A stretch of DNA of 43,976 nucleotides from CAZGUH01 sp964529005 (GTDB lineage: Bacteria; Actinomycetota; Acidimicrobiia; Acidimicrobiales; Ilumatobacteraceae), in the NCBI GenBank assembly GCA_964529005.1, contig CAZGUH010000033.1, positions 1 to 43,976 on the forward strand, written 5' to 3'. Positions 17,799 to 24,453 of the stretch are shown piece by piece. Position numbers and translations under genes: made by a program. The notes under the pieces are model-generated. The model did no database searches. It was given only the letters and a program-made list of their open reading frames with translations, and was not told the origin of the DNA. Each line of letters begins with the position of its first letter. The stretch's first letter is position 1.

Positions 17799-18767
17799 AT
17801 GACGGCGACCACATCGCGCTATGTTGAGAGCGGCCGGGCATACGACCGCGACACGACCTACATCACCACGCGCATCACCGAGGACGGCCGCGACGGCTAT
17901 CCCGTCGAGCCGGGCCGCTACCGGCTGATCGTGAGCAGAGCGTGCCCCTGGGCCAACCGCTCGATCATCGTGCGCCGCCTGCTCGGCCTCGAGGACGTCC
18001 TCTCGATGGGGGTCGCTGGCCCGGTGCACGACGAACGCAGCTGGTCGTTCGACCTCGATCCGGGCGGCCGCGACCCGGTGCTCGGCATCGAGCGCTTGCA
18101 GGAGGCGTATCTGGCCCGGGATCCGCACTACGACCGCGGCATCACGGTGCCCGCGATGGTGGAGATCGCGACGGGCAAGGTCGTCACGAACGACGTGGGA
18201 CAGATCACGCTCGATCTGTCGACCGAGTGGAAGCGCTACCACCGTCCTGACGCGCCCGACCTCTATCCCGAAGCGCTGCGCGACGAGATCGACGCGATCA
18301 ACGACGTGGTGTACCGCGACGTGAACAACGCGGTCTACGAGTGCGGCTTCGCCGGATCGCAGGAGGCGTACGACGAGGCGTACCGGCGATTGTTCGCTCG
18401 CCTCGACTGGTTGGAGGATCGACTCGCCGGTCAACGCTTCCTGCTCGGCGAGTCGATCACCGAGGCGGACGTGCGCTTGTTCACCACGCTCGCCCGCTTC
18501 GATGCCGTGTACCACACGCACTGCAAGGCGAATCGCAACAAGCTGACCGAGATGCCGGTGCTGTGGGCCTACGCACGCGACCTGTTCCAGACGCCCGGCT
18601 TCGGCGAGACGATCGACATGGAGCAGATCAAGCAGCACTACTACCTCGTCCACCGCGACATCAACCCCACCGGCATCGTGCCGCTCGGTCCGGACACCAC
18701 TGGGTGGACAACCCCGCACGGTCGCGAGCGCTTGGGAGGGCGCCCTCTCGGGCCCGGCCCTCAGTAG
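17799..18767 (+). CDS. Glutathionyl-hydroquinone reductase-type (ECM4/YqjG, omega) transferase
   Basis: 322 residues. The thioredoxin-like N-terminal domain has the catalytic Cys-Pro-Trp at 49-51 (RACPWANRS) and TVPAMVE at the thiol-binding loop; the helical C-terminal domain carries VYECGFAGSQEAYDEA and FLLGESITEADVRLF. Family members reduce glutathionylated hydroquinones. Actinobacteria mostly use mycothiol, so the natural thiol may be mycothiol rather than glutathione; that is inference. The ATG at 17799 follows TACGGC, a weak -10-like element, with no Shine-Dalgarno sequence. Its last 7 bases overlap the end of the convergent DNA glycosylase gene. Confidence 0.87.
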   Translation: MTATTSRYVESGRAYDRDTTYITTRITEDGRDGYPVEPGRYRLIVSRACPWANRSIIVRRLLGLEDVLSMGVAGPVHDERSWSFDLDPGGRDPVLGIERLQEAYLARDPHYDRGITVPAMVEIATGKVVTNDVGQITLDLSTEWKRYHRPDAPDLYPEALRDEIDAINDVVYRDVNNAVYECGFAGSQEAYDEAYRRLFARLDWLEDRLAGQRFLLGESITEADVRLFTTLARFDAVYHTHCKANRNKLTEMPVLWAYARDLFQTPGFGETIDMEQIKQHYYLVHRDINPTGIVPLGPDTTGWTTPHGRERLGGRPLGPGPQ

Positions 18768-19690
18768 CCGGCGAAGCTGCGCTGCCGCTGGCGGGGCGCT
18801 CGCCGCGGCGGCATGATCCCCGCCACACCGAGCAACGCGCACACCCGTGCGCGATGCCCCGCGTACGGCGCCAGCAGGTCGAGCATCTGCTGGTCGTCAT
18901 CCGTCCAGCGCCGGTCCCCGGTGAACGCATAGCGCACGATGGTCGGCAGCCAGAAGTCTCCGAGGATCACCATGTCCGGATCCCCGTGCGACGCTGCGAC
19001 CGTCGACGTCGCGGTCCACGCGCCGATGCCCTCGATCGTCTGCAACATCCGCAGGGCCGTGGCAGCGCCGACCTCGGCGGCCCGGCCGAGCTGGCGGGCC
19101 CGCCGGGCGGCGCGCAGCAGGGTGCTCGCCCGGCGCCGTTCGAGGTCGAACCGGTGGAGGTCGGCGTAGCTCAGCCCGGCGAGGAGGTCGGGGTCCGGCG
19201 ACAAGCGCAAGCCCAGCGCAGCCGGTCCCGGCGCCGGCTCGCCGAAGCGCCACACGAGCTGGCTCCAGCTGCGACGCGCTTCCCCGTGGGTGACCTTCTG
19301 GGCGACGATCGTCGGCGCCAGCTCGTCCCAGATCAATCCCGACGCGCCGAGCCGCAAGCCGGGGTTCCGGCGTGACAGCTCCCGCACCAGCGGGTGGTGG
19401 GTCGGATCCCACCCATCGGCATGGTCGTCGACCCCGAGCCACCGCGGCACGCGGTCGAGCAACCAGGTGACAGCGTCCTGTTCGCCCCACGCCTGCGCGC
19501 ACACCCCGCCGGAAGCCGCCCAACGGATGCACACGGTCCCCGCGCCGACCGGCGTGCGCACGGCCCGCGCCACTCCCCCGGGCAGGCGGGCGACGCACGG
19601 CCCGCCGGCGGCGACGACCGCCCGGGCGCTTGCTCGTGGATCGACGCCGCCGAGCGCGAGCGCCCGCTCACCGGCACAGGCACGCCCCAC
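18761..19690 (-). CDS. HhH-GPD superfamily DNA glycosylase (AlkA-like)
   Basis: 309 residues. The helix-hairpin-helix LQTIEGIGAWTA is followed by the GPD segment with its catalytic-position aspartate in DPDMVILGDFWLP, as in AlkA-like 3-methyladenine glycosylases that excise damaged bases. LIWDELAPTIVAQKVTHGEA is the usual preceding helix (VQQ.v.. region). The N-terminal 100 residues resemble the AlkA N-domain only in position. The GTG at 19690 lies 15 bases after the upstream gene's stop but lacks a clear ribosome-binding site, so the true start could be downstream. It follows cimA and a hypothetical gene on the same strand. Confidence 0.82.
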   Translation of the reverse strand: MGRACAGERALALGGVDPRASARAVVAAGGPCVARLPGGVARAVRTPVGAGTVCIRWAASGGVCAQAWGEQDAVTWLLDRVPRWLGVDDHADGWDPTHHPLVRELSRRNPGLRLGASGLIWDELAPTIVAQKVTHGEARRSWSQLVWRFGEPAPGPAALGLRLSPDPDLLAGLSYADLHRFDLERRRASTLLRAARRARQLGRAAEVGAATALRMLQTIEGIGAWTATSTVAASHGDPDMVILGDFWLPTIVRYAFTGDRRWTDDDQQMLDLLAPYAGHRARVCALLGVAGIMPPRRAPRQRQRSFAGY

Positions 19691-19705
19691 CGCGACGAGG
19701 GAGGA

Positions 19706-20230
19706 TCAGGCGCCGGTGAGCTCTCGCCAGCGCCCCGGATAGGCCGCCTGCACCTGTTCGGGCGTCGATCGCAGCGTTGCCTCGGGGACGATGTCGGCGA
19801 TGTAGCGTCCCTGCTCGTAGTGGTGCGCGACGTTGGCCACGCCCTGGAAGAGCGGCGCCCGGGCCGCCACCAGATCGGCGGGCGGGCTCGGATCGAGGAA
19901 CCCCCACATCGTGAACGCGATGGTGAGATCGTGGATCACGGGCGCCCGGCCGAAGAGCGACGCCCGGCGCAGGGCGATGTTGACGCAGCCGCGGATGGCG
20001 TCGTCGACCGATTCGAGCGCGCTGACGTGCAGCCGGTCATGGAACCGCCGTGCCAGGACGAGGACGTAGCCCTGATCCGGCCCCTGGTACCCGAGGCGCG
20101 CGCCCTCTGGCTGACGGCCGTCGATCTCGCCGGGGCGATCGGGCACCCACCCGTCCGGCACGTAGTCGGGCGACTCGTACCCGCGGACCTCGTTGACAGG
20201 CGGGACCGGAGCAAACTTGGGCGCAGCCAT
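19706..20230 (-). CDS. Conserved hypothetical protein between cimA and the DNA glycosylase
   Basis: 174 residues, ATG at 20230, 20 bases after the cimA stop. The N-terminus is Pro-rich (APKFAPVPPVNEVRGYESPDYVPDGW) and the body contains YVLVLARRFHDRL, ESVDDAIRGCVNIALRRASLFGRAPVIHDLTIAFTMWGF and VANVAHHYEQGRYIADIVPEATLR. There is no signal peptide or strong membrane helix. It looks like an actinobacterial conserved protein of unknown role; I recognise no catalytic motif. Tight spacing on both sides suggests transcription with cimA. Confidence 0.68.
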   Translation of the reverse strand: MAAPKFAPVPPVNEVRGYESPDYVPDGWVPDRPGEIDGRQPEGARLGYQGPDQGYVLVLARRFHDRLHVSALESVDDAIRGCVNIALRRASLFGRAPVIHDLTIAFTMWGFLDPSPPADLVAARAPLFQGVANVAHHYEQGRYIADIVPEATLRSTPEQVQAAYPGRWRELTGA

Positions 20231-20250
20231 GCGTTCTTTCTAGCGGGCGG

Positions 20251-21852
20251 TCAGCCCTCGGCATGCAAAAGACCGAAGACGAGCGATTCCTCCAGCGCTC
20301 GCCACGAGGCCTCGATGATGTTGCCGCTGACCCCGATGGTGGTCCAGTCCCGGGTCCCGTCCGTCGCGTCGAGGAGCACGCGCGTGGTGGCGCCGGTGGC
20401 GGTGGCGCCGTCGAGGATGCGCACCTTGAAGTCGGTGAGGTGGATCTTGGCGAGCTGCGGATAGGCGGCGCCGATCGCCGCGCGCAGCGCCTTGTCGATG
20501 GCGTTCACCGGACCGTTGCCCTCGGCGGTCTCGACACGGCGCACCGCCGCCTCGCCCGCTCCGACCCACGCCTTGACCGTCGCCTCGGTGTTGAACTCGC
20601 CGTTGGGGAGCTCGTCGGTGATCACCCGCATGCTCTCGACGCGGAAGAACGGCTGCTCCCAGCCGGCCGCCCGGCGCATCAGCAGTTCGAGCGACGCGTC
20701 GGCCGCCTCGAAGTGGTAGCCCTCGTGCTCCAGGCGCTTCAGGTCGTCGATCACGAGGTTGACCGCGGCGCCGTCGAGGTCGATGCCGAGCTCCTCGGCC
20801 TTGATCTGGATGGTCGCCCGGCCGGCCATCTCGCTGACCACGAAGCGTGTGCCGTTGCCGACCAGGACGGGGTCGACGTGCTCGTACGCATCGCGGGCGC
20901 GAGCGATCGCGCTGACGTGCAAGCCGGCTTTGTGGGCGAACGCCGACGATCCGACGTAGGGGGCCTGGGCGTTGAGCGGCCGGTTGAGGACCTCGGCGAT
21001 GTGATGGCTGACGGCGGTCAGGCGGTCGAGGCGGCCCTCGGGCAGGCACGCGTACCCGAGCTTGAGCTCCAGGTTGGGGATGATCGTCGTCAGGTTGGCG
21101 TTGCCGGTGCGCTCCCCCAAGCCGTTGAGCGTGCCCTGCACGTGGCGGGCGCCGGCGCGCACCGCAGCGACGCTGTTGGCGACGCCGCATCCGGTGTCGT
21201 CGTGGCAATGGATGCCGATCGTCACGTCGCCGCCGACGTGGCGGTGCACCTCGCCGACGATGTGCTCCACCTCGTGCGGCAGGCTGCCGCCGTTCGTGTC
21301 GCACAGCACGACGTGCGTGGCGCCCTTCATCACCGCCGCTTCCAGCGCACGGAGGCTGAACTCCGGATTGCGCTTGAAGCCGTCGAAGAAGTGCTCCATG
21401 TCGACGAGCACCTGCCGGTCGTTGGCGACGAGGAACTCGACGCTGTCGGAGATCATCGCCGCGCCTTCGTCGAGCGTGGTCTTGAGCGCTTCGAGGACGT
21501 GATAGTCCCAGCTCTTGGCGACGATGCAGACGGCCGACGTCCCGGCCTCGACCAGGTGGCGCAACGTGGCGTCGTCGTCCACCTTGCCCTTGGGGCGTCG
21601 GGTCGAGCCGAACGCGACCAGCGTCGAGCTGCCGAACGAGAGCTCGCGCGCGGCACGGGCGAAGAACTCGATGTCCTTGGGGTTGGCGCCCGGCCAGCCG
21701 CCTTCGATGAAGTGCACGCCGAGGTGGTCGAGTTGCTCGGCAATGCGCAGCTTGTCCTCGACGGTCGCGGAGACGCCCTCGACCTGCATGCCGTCGCGCA
21801 GGGTGGTGTCGAAGACTTCGACCCGCACCTGATCGCTGTCGTTGCTGCCCAT
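20251..21852 (-). CDS. cimA: (R)-citramalate synthase
   Basis: 533 residues. It condenses pyruvate with acetyl-CoA to citramalate, the entry step to 2-oxobutyrate and isoleucine that bypasses threonine. The TIM-barrel start FDTTLRDGMQ (14-23) and HCHDDTGC (215-222) carry the metal ligands of the LeuA/CimA group; GERTGNANL and SAFAHKAGLHVSAI are further signatures. The C-terminal regulatory domain (about 400-533, LTDFKVRILD...SGNIIEASWRALEESL) is the LeuA-dimer type that binds the feedback amino acid. The length and motif spelling fit the citramalate rather than the isopropylmalate branch. The ATG at 21852 has AAGGAG 7 bases upstream. An Ile-rich leader peptide and terminator lie just upstream. 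Confidence 0.9.
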   Translation of the reverse strand: MGSNDSDQVRVEVFDTTLRDGMQVEGVSATVEDKLRIAEQLDHLGVHFIEGGWPGANPKDIEFFARAARELSFGSSTLVAFGSTRRPKGKVDDDATLRHLVEAGTSAVCIVAKSWDYHVLEALKTTLDEGAAMISDSVEFLVANDRQVLVDMEHFFDGFKRNPEFSLRALEAAVMKGATHVVLCDTNGGSLPHEVEHIVGEVHRHVGGDVTIGIHCHDDTGCGVANSVAAVRAGARHVQGTLNGLGERTGNANLTTIIPNLELKLGYACLPEGRLDRLTAVSHHIAEVLNRPLNAQAPYVGSSAFAHKAGLHVSAIARARDAYEHVDPVLVGNGTRFVVSEMAGRATIQIKAEELGIDLDGAAVNLVIDDLKRLEHEGYHFEAADASLELLMRRAAGWEQPFFRVESMRVITDELPNGEFNTEATVKAWVGAGEAAVRRVETAEGNGPVNAIDKALRAAIGAAYPQLAKIHLTDFKVRILDGATATGATTRVLLDATDGTRDWTTIGVSGNIIEASWRALEESLVFGLLHAEG

Positions 21853-21881
21853 AGCTGGCTCCTTGCGCTTCGGACTCTGCC

Positions 21882-21915
21882 GGAGAAATGAAACAGCCGC
21901 CCGAATGGGCGGCTG
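21882..21915 (-). terminator. Attenuator terminator upstream of cimA
   Basis: On the minus strand a perfect 9-bp stem CAGCCGCCC/GGGCGGCTG (21894-21915) with loop ATTC is followed by TTTCATTTC, about 40 bases before the cimA ATG. It lies after the Ile-rich leader peptide and so is placed to stop transcription before cimA when isoleucine is plentiful. Confidence 0.75.
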
Positions 21916-21918
21916 CAG

Positions 21919-21943
21919 GCGCACGTCGAGGAACGACGTGCGC
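21919..21943 (-). promoter_or_regulatory. Leader-region inverted repeat of the cimA attenuator
   Basis: A perfect 10-bp repeat GCGCACGTCG/CGACGTGCGC with a 5-base loop begins inside the stop codon of the leader peptide. Its 5' arm can alternatively pair with ACGACCGTGCGC within the leader coding region (about 11 bp with one bulged base), giving the competing folds expected of ribosome-controlled attenuation. Confidence 0.65.
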
Positions 21944-21993
21944 TACGGAATGATGATGATCGCGGTCGGGCGCACGGTCGTCACGGGCGCCAT
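21943..21993 (-). CDS. Isoleucine-rich leader peptide of cimA
   Basis: A 16-codon open frame reads M-A-P-V-T-T-V-R-P-T-A-I-I-I-I-P then TAG. Four consecutive Ile codons (three ATC and one ATT) sit immediately before the stop, and Val and Thr codons precede them. GGTGAT lies about 9 bases before the ATG as a weak ribosome-binding site. A hairpin and a terminator follow directly, then cimA. Ribosome stalling at the Ile run when charged tRNA-Ile is scarce would be the signal. The peptide itself needs no function. This is read directly from sequence; the mechanism is by analogy with ilv and leu attenuators. Confidence 0.75.
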   Translation of the reverse strand: MAPVTTVRPTAIIIIP

Positions 21994-22133
21994 TGAACAG
22001 GATCACCGGTGAGAACGTCAACGTGAGGCGGTGTGCCTGTGTGCATCCCTGTGTACGACCGGTGGACGACATGCGGATTGTTGGGGACATCCCGGTTTCT
22101 GCGGGGATAAGCCTGTGATCTTGAAAAGACCCC

Positions 22134-22162
22134 TTGACCAGGCACGACGTGGGATGCAGAGT
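22134..22162 (+). promoter_or_regulatory. Candidate strong promoter, TTGACC - 17 - CAGAGT
   Basis: TTGACC at 22134-22139 and CAGAGT at 22157-22162 are separated by exactly 17 bases, with an A-rich TTGAAAAG segment upstream at about 22121. The layout resembles stable-RNA promoters. Transcription would start near 22169 and run into the structured region, about 650 bases before the ureohydrolase gene. Confidence 0.4.
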
Positions 22163-22465
22163 GTGCGTCGTACCGGGGAGCGCAGCTCGACGGGGGCCGA
22201 GGAAAGGTGCCAGGGGACGGTGACCGCGAAAGCGGCGGCGTCGCCGGTGGCCAACCGGGTTCCGACGATGATCAGCGGCCTCGGTCGAGGGTCGAATCCA
22301 CCCGCGGTGCGGCGCTTTCGGGCGGCGTACCTGTCGGAGGGCAGACGGTGGCGACACCGCGAGCCAGCCGGCACGGCGGCAAGCGAACCGGGCGACCGGG
22401 GAAGGTGCAGTCGGCATCCGTGTGGGGCGTCGGCGGTCCGGGCAACCGGGACGCCGGGGAGCCAC

Positions 22466-22510
22466 ACAAAAGGGAATCGCCCGCCAGAGCTCCGGCTCCG
22501 ACGGGCGATT
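22466..22510 (-). terminator. Minus-strand intrinsic-terminator-like hairpin
   Basis: A 16-bp stem (22475-22510) made of AATCGCCC/GGGCGATT and GTCGGAGC/GCTCTGGC (two wobble pairs) has loop CGGA and is followed on the minus strand by CCCTTTTGTG. No protein gene on the minus strand ends near it, so it may end a short non-coding transcript. Confidence 0.5.
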
Positions 22511-22578
22511 GGACTGATCGGGACCAAGGCTAACGCCGGACGATCGATCAGCGGTGGATCCGCCCTCACCCTCGGGTC

Positions 22579-22625
22579 GCCCCGAGCGGCGGCGCCGGCT
22601 CCAGCCGGCTGCCACCGCTCGGGGC
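22579..22625. repeat. Nested 21-bp GC-rich hairpin
   Basis: Outer arms GCCCCGAGCGG/CCGCTCGGGGC (11 bp) enclose a mismatch, GGC/GCC, a one-base bulge and the inner palindrome GCCGGCT-CC-AGCCGGC. The structure is possible as RNA on either strand. Confidence 0.6.
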
Positions 22626-22659
22626 GCTCAACGTTTTCCGCCCCCTTCGCCGTCATTTC

Positions 22660-22756
22660 CCTTGGGCGCGATCGGCTGCCGCCCCGGCAACATCCCGCGC
22701 CCAAGGAACTGGGTTGGGTGCGCGGGCTGCCGGCCCGGCAACATCCCGCGCCCAAG
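22660..22756. repeat. Two tandem hairpin-forming repeats
   Basis: A 32-base unit (22674-22705 and 22725-22756, period 51) is repeated with one mismatch. Each copy has its own 5' partner arm, so each folds as a hairpin: CCTTGGGCGCG/CGCGCCCAAGG (22660-22670 with 22696-22706) and TTGG..GCGCGGG/CCCGCGCCCAA (22714-22726 with 22745-22755). Each encloses a small GCCG-NCC-CGGC stem whose loop differs between copies. Confidence 0.65.
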
Positions 22757-22805
22757 CAAGGCCCGCGCGAGGGGCGGGTGGGGGTGACCGGGGGTCCGGC
22801 GGGGG

Positions 22806-22811
22806 TACGGT
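22806..22811 (+). promoter_or_regulatory. -10 hexamer TACGGT, leaderless promoter for the ureohydrolase gene
   Basis: TACGGT ends 8 bases before the GTG at 22820, and no Shine-Dalgarno sequence is present, matching the leaderless pattern seen at several other genes in the window. Confidence 0.45.
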
Positions 22812-22819
22812 CGGCGTCA

Positions 22820-23875
22820 GTGAGCGGGGACGGCCACGACCATGGCGAGCGCACGCCGCGCCGGGAGATCCCACCGGGGATGCGCGAGCAGCTCGAACTG
22901 GGGTACGGGCCAGGGGGCGTCTCGACGTTCGGGCAGCGGCCGCTGCTGACCGAGCCCGAGCAGCTCGACGAGTGGCAGCCGGACGTCGCGATCGTCGGCG
23001 CGCCGTTCGACATCAGCACGACGTATCGCGCCGGGGCGCGGTTCGGTCCGCGGGCGATCCGCTCCAACGCCTACGAGGCAGGCGCGTACCACCTCGACCT
23101 CGACATCGAGATCTTCGACTGGCTGGAGGTCGTCGACGTCGGAGACGCGCACTGCCCGCACGGCCAGACCGAGGTCGGCCACGCCAACATCCGGGCCAAG
23201 GTGAGCGACATCGCCCGCCGCGGCATCGTGCCGATCGTCCTCGGCGGCGATCACTCGATCACCTGGCCGGCCGCCACCGCTGTGGCTGAGCACTGGGGCT
23301 TCGGCAACGTCGGCATCGTCCACTTCGACGCCCACGCCGACACCGCCGACATCATCGACGGCAACCTCGCCAGCCACGGCACCCCGATGCGCCGGCTGAT
23401 CGAGAGCGGCGCGGTGCCCGGCCGCAACTTCGTCCAGGTCGGGCTGCGCGGCTACTGGCCCCCGGCCGACACGTTCGCCTGGATGCAGCAGCAGGGCATG
23501 CGCTGGCACCTGATGGACGAGATCTGGCGCCGCGGCTTCCCGGCGGTGATGGCCGACGCCATCACCGAGGCGCTCGACGGCGCCGAGCACCTCTACATCT
23601 CGGTCGACGTCGACGTGCTCGATCCGGCCTTCGCGCCCGGCACCGGCACCCCCGAGCCCGGCGGGCTCGTGTCGGCAGACCTGCTGCGCATGGTCCGCCA
23701 GCTCGCCATGGAACACCACGTCGTGGCGATGGACGTCGTCGAGGTCTCCCCGCCGTACGACGTCGCCGACAACACGGTCAACGTCGCGCACCGCGTCGTG
23801 TTCGAGTGCCTCGCCGGCCTCGCCTGGCGCAAGCGCCGCGACGGCGGCGACGCCGCCAGCAAGCCCGCCGGCTGA
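22820..23875 (+). CDS. Ureohydrolase (agmatinase/guanidino-acid hydrolase family)
   Basis: 351 residues from a GTG at 22820. All binuclear-manganese motifs are present: GGDHSITWP, FDAHADTAD and SVDVDVLDPAFAPGTGTPEPGG. The family hydrolyses guanidino compounds to urea plus an amine. AYRAG-type start (DISTTYRAGARFGPRAIR) and GLRGYWPP place it nearer agmatinases and guanidinobutyrase or guanidinopropionase than arginase; the exact substrate is open. The reading frame extends far upstream, but that part does not look like protein, and TACGGT 8 bases before the GTG supports this start. Its TGA abuts the TGA of the convergent next gene (23873-23878 reads TGATCA). Confidence 0.87.
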   Translation: MSGDGHDHGERTPRREIPPGMREQLELGYGPGGVSTFGQRPLLTEPEQLDEWQPDVAIVGAPFDISTTYRAGARFGPRAIRSNAYEAGAYHLDLDIEIFDWLEVVDVGDAHCPHGQTEVGHANIRAKVSDIARRGIVPIVLGGDHSITWPAATAVAEHWGFGNVGIVHFDAHADTADIIDGNLASHGTPMRRLIESGAVPGRNFVQVGLRGYWPPADTFAWMQQQGMRWHLMDEIWRRGFPAVMADAITEALDGAEHLYISVDVDVLDPAFAPGTGTPEPGGLVSADLLRMVRQLAMEHHVVAMDVVEVSPPYDVADNTVNVAHRVVFECLAGLAWRKRRDGGDAASKPAG

Positions 23876-24436
23876 TCAAGCGGTGCGGCCGAGCAGCGCC
23901 AGCACCGTCGTCTGCTCGTCTGCCCCGACCGGCACGGCGACCTCGGGACCGAGCGCCTTCGGGCTGCGCGCCATCGGTCCCAGCGCGGCGACGTCGTCGG
24001 GCAGCCGGCGCAGCTCGTCGGGATCGATCGTCTCGTCGAGGCCGGCGGCCCGGGCGAGATCCCAACCGTGAACGACGAGGTCGAACGTGAGATACCGGTC
24101 GACCGACTCGCCGAACGTCGTCCGGCCGAGCAATCCGTCGAACTCGGCGGACGCCTTCGCCGGATCGTCGAGGCGAGCCTGCACCTCGCCGACGGCTGCC
24201 TCGACCGCGCCGAGCAGGTCGTCGTCGACCGACGGCCGCTCGCCCGGCGCCTCGCCGATGAAGCCGAGGAACGTGGCGTGCGAGTCGACGACGTGGCGCA
24301 CCACATCGCGTGCCGTCCACTCGGGACACGGCGACGGCGCGTCCCACCGGTCGGCGGGCACGCGTGCCACCTTGTCGCGGAACGCCGCCGCGTTGCGCGC
24401 GTAGCGGCGGGCGAGCCCTCCCCAGTCAGCAGCCAT
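23876..24436 (-). CDS. Mycothiol-dependent maleylpyruvate isomerase N-domain-like (DinB-fold) protein
   Basis: 186 residues. PCPEWTARDVVRHVVDSH and FDLVVHGWDLARAAG supply the histidines that bind metal in the MDMPI/TIGR03086 group of DinB-fold proteins, and the helical layout and length agree. Members include mycothiol-dependent isomerases and other thiol-linked enzymes; the reaction here cannot be assigned. The ATG at 24436 lies 17 bases after the ilvE stop on the same strand, so it is probably the last gene of leuB-ilvE. Confidence 0.78.
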   Translation of the reverse strand: MAADWGGLARRYARNAAAFRDKVARVPADRWDAPSPCPEWTARDVVRHVVDSHATFLGFIGEAPGERPSVDDDLLGAVEAAVGEVQARLDDPAKASAEFDGLLGRTTFGESVDRYLTFDLVVHGWDLARAAGLDETIDPDELRRLPDDVAALGPMARSPKALGPEVAVPVGADEQTTVLALLGRTA

Positions 24437-24453
24437 GGCGGAAGCCGTGCCCG

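Larger units (their letters stand above)
21994..22819. other. About 800-bp non-coding, highly structured intergenic region
   Basis: Frames stay open here only through high GC; none looks like protein. The region contains a promoter-like element (22134-22162), a stem capped by a GAAA tetraloop (22219-22245, GGTGA-CCGC-GAAA-GCGG...TCGCC), a minus-strand terminator-like hairpin (22475-22510), a nested 21-bp hairpin (22579-22625) and two tandem hairpin repeats (22660-22756). In a chromosome this compact, that suggests one or more non-coding RNAs or a long regulatory leader. I could not match it to RNase P, tmRNA, SRP, T-box or common riboswitch signatures. Confidence 0.4.

Noticed and set aside
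22040..22130. Possible origin of replication (TTATCCCCG, TGTGTAC and related words near 22040-22130)
   Set aside because: The words are only partial DnaA-box matches, and there is no dnaA, dnaN or AT-rich unwinding region nearby.
22169..22625. RNase P RNA, c-di-AMP riboswitch or T-box in the structured region
   Set aside because: GAGGAAAG and GGGGAGCCAC...GGGAATC recall parts of RNase P RNA and the c-di-AMP riboswitch, and CGCGGGTGG recalls a T-box, but the remaining conserved segments of each family are missing.
22031..22819. Extension of the ureohydrolase frame 263 codons upstream
   Set aside because: The extension has no family similarity, is full of Arg/Gly/Pro, and covers strong hairpins; the family N-terminus begins after the GTG at 22820.
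23873..23878. TGATCA palindrome containing both stop codons of convergent genes
   Set aside because: It follows simply from two TGA codons abutting; there is no further symmetry or T-run to make it a regulatory site.
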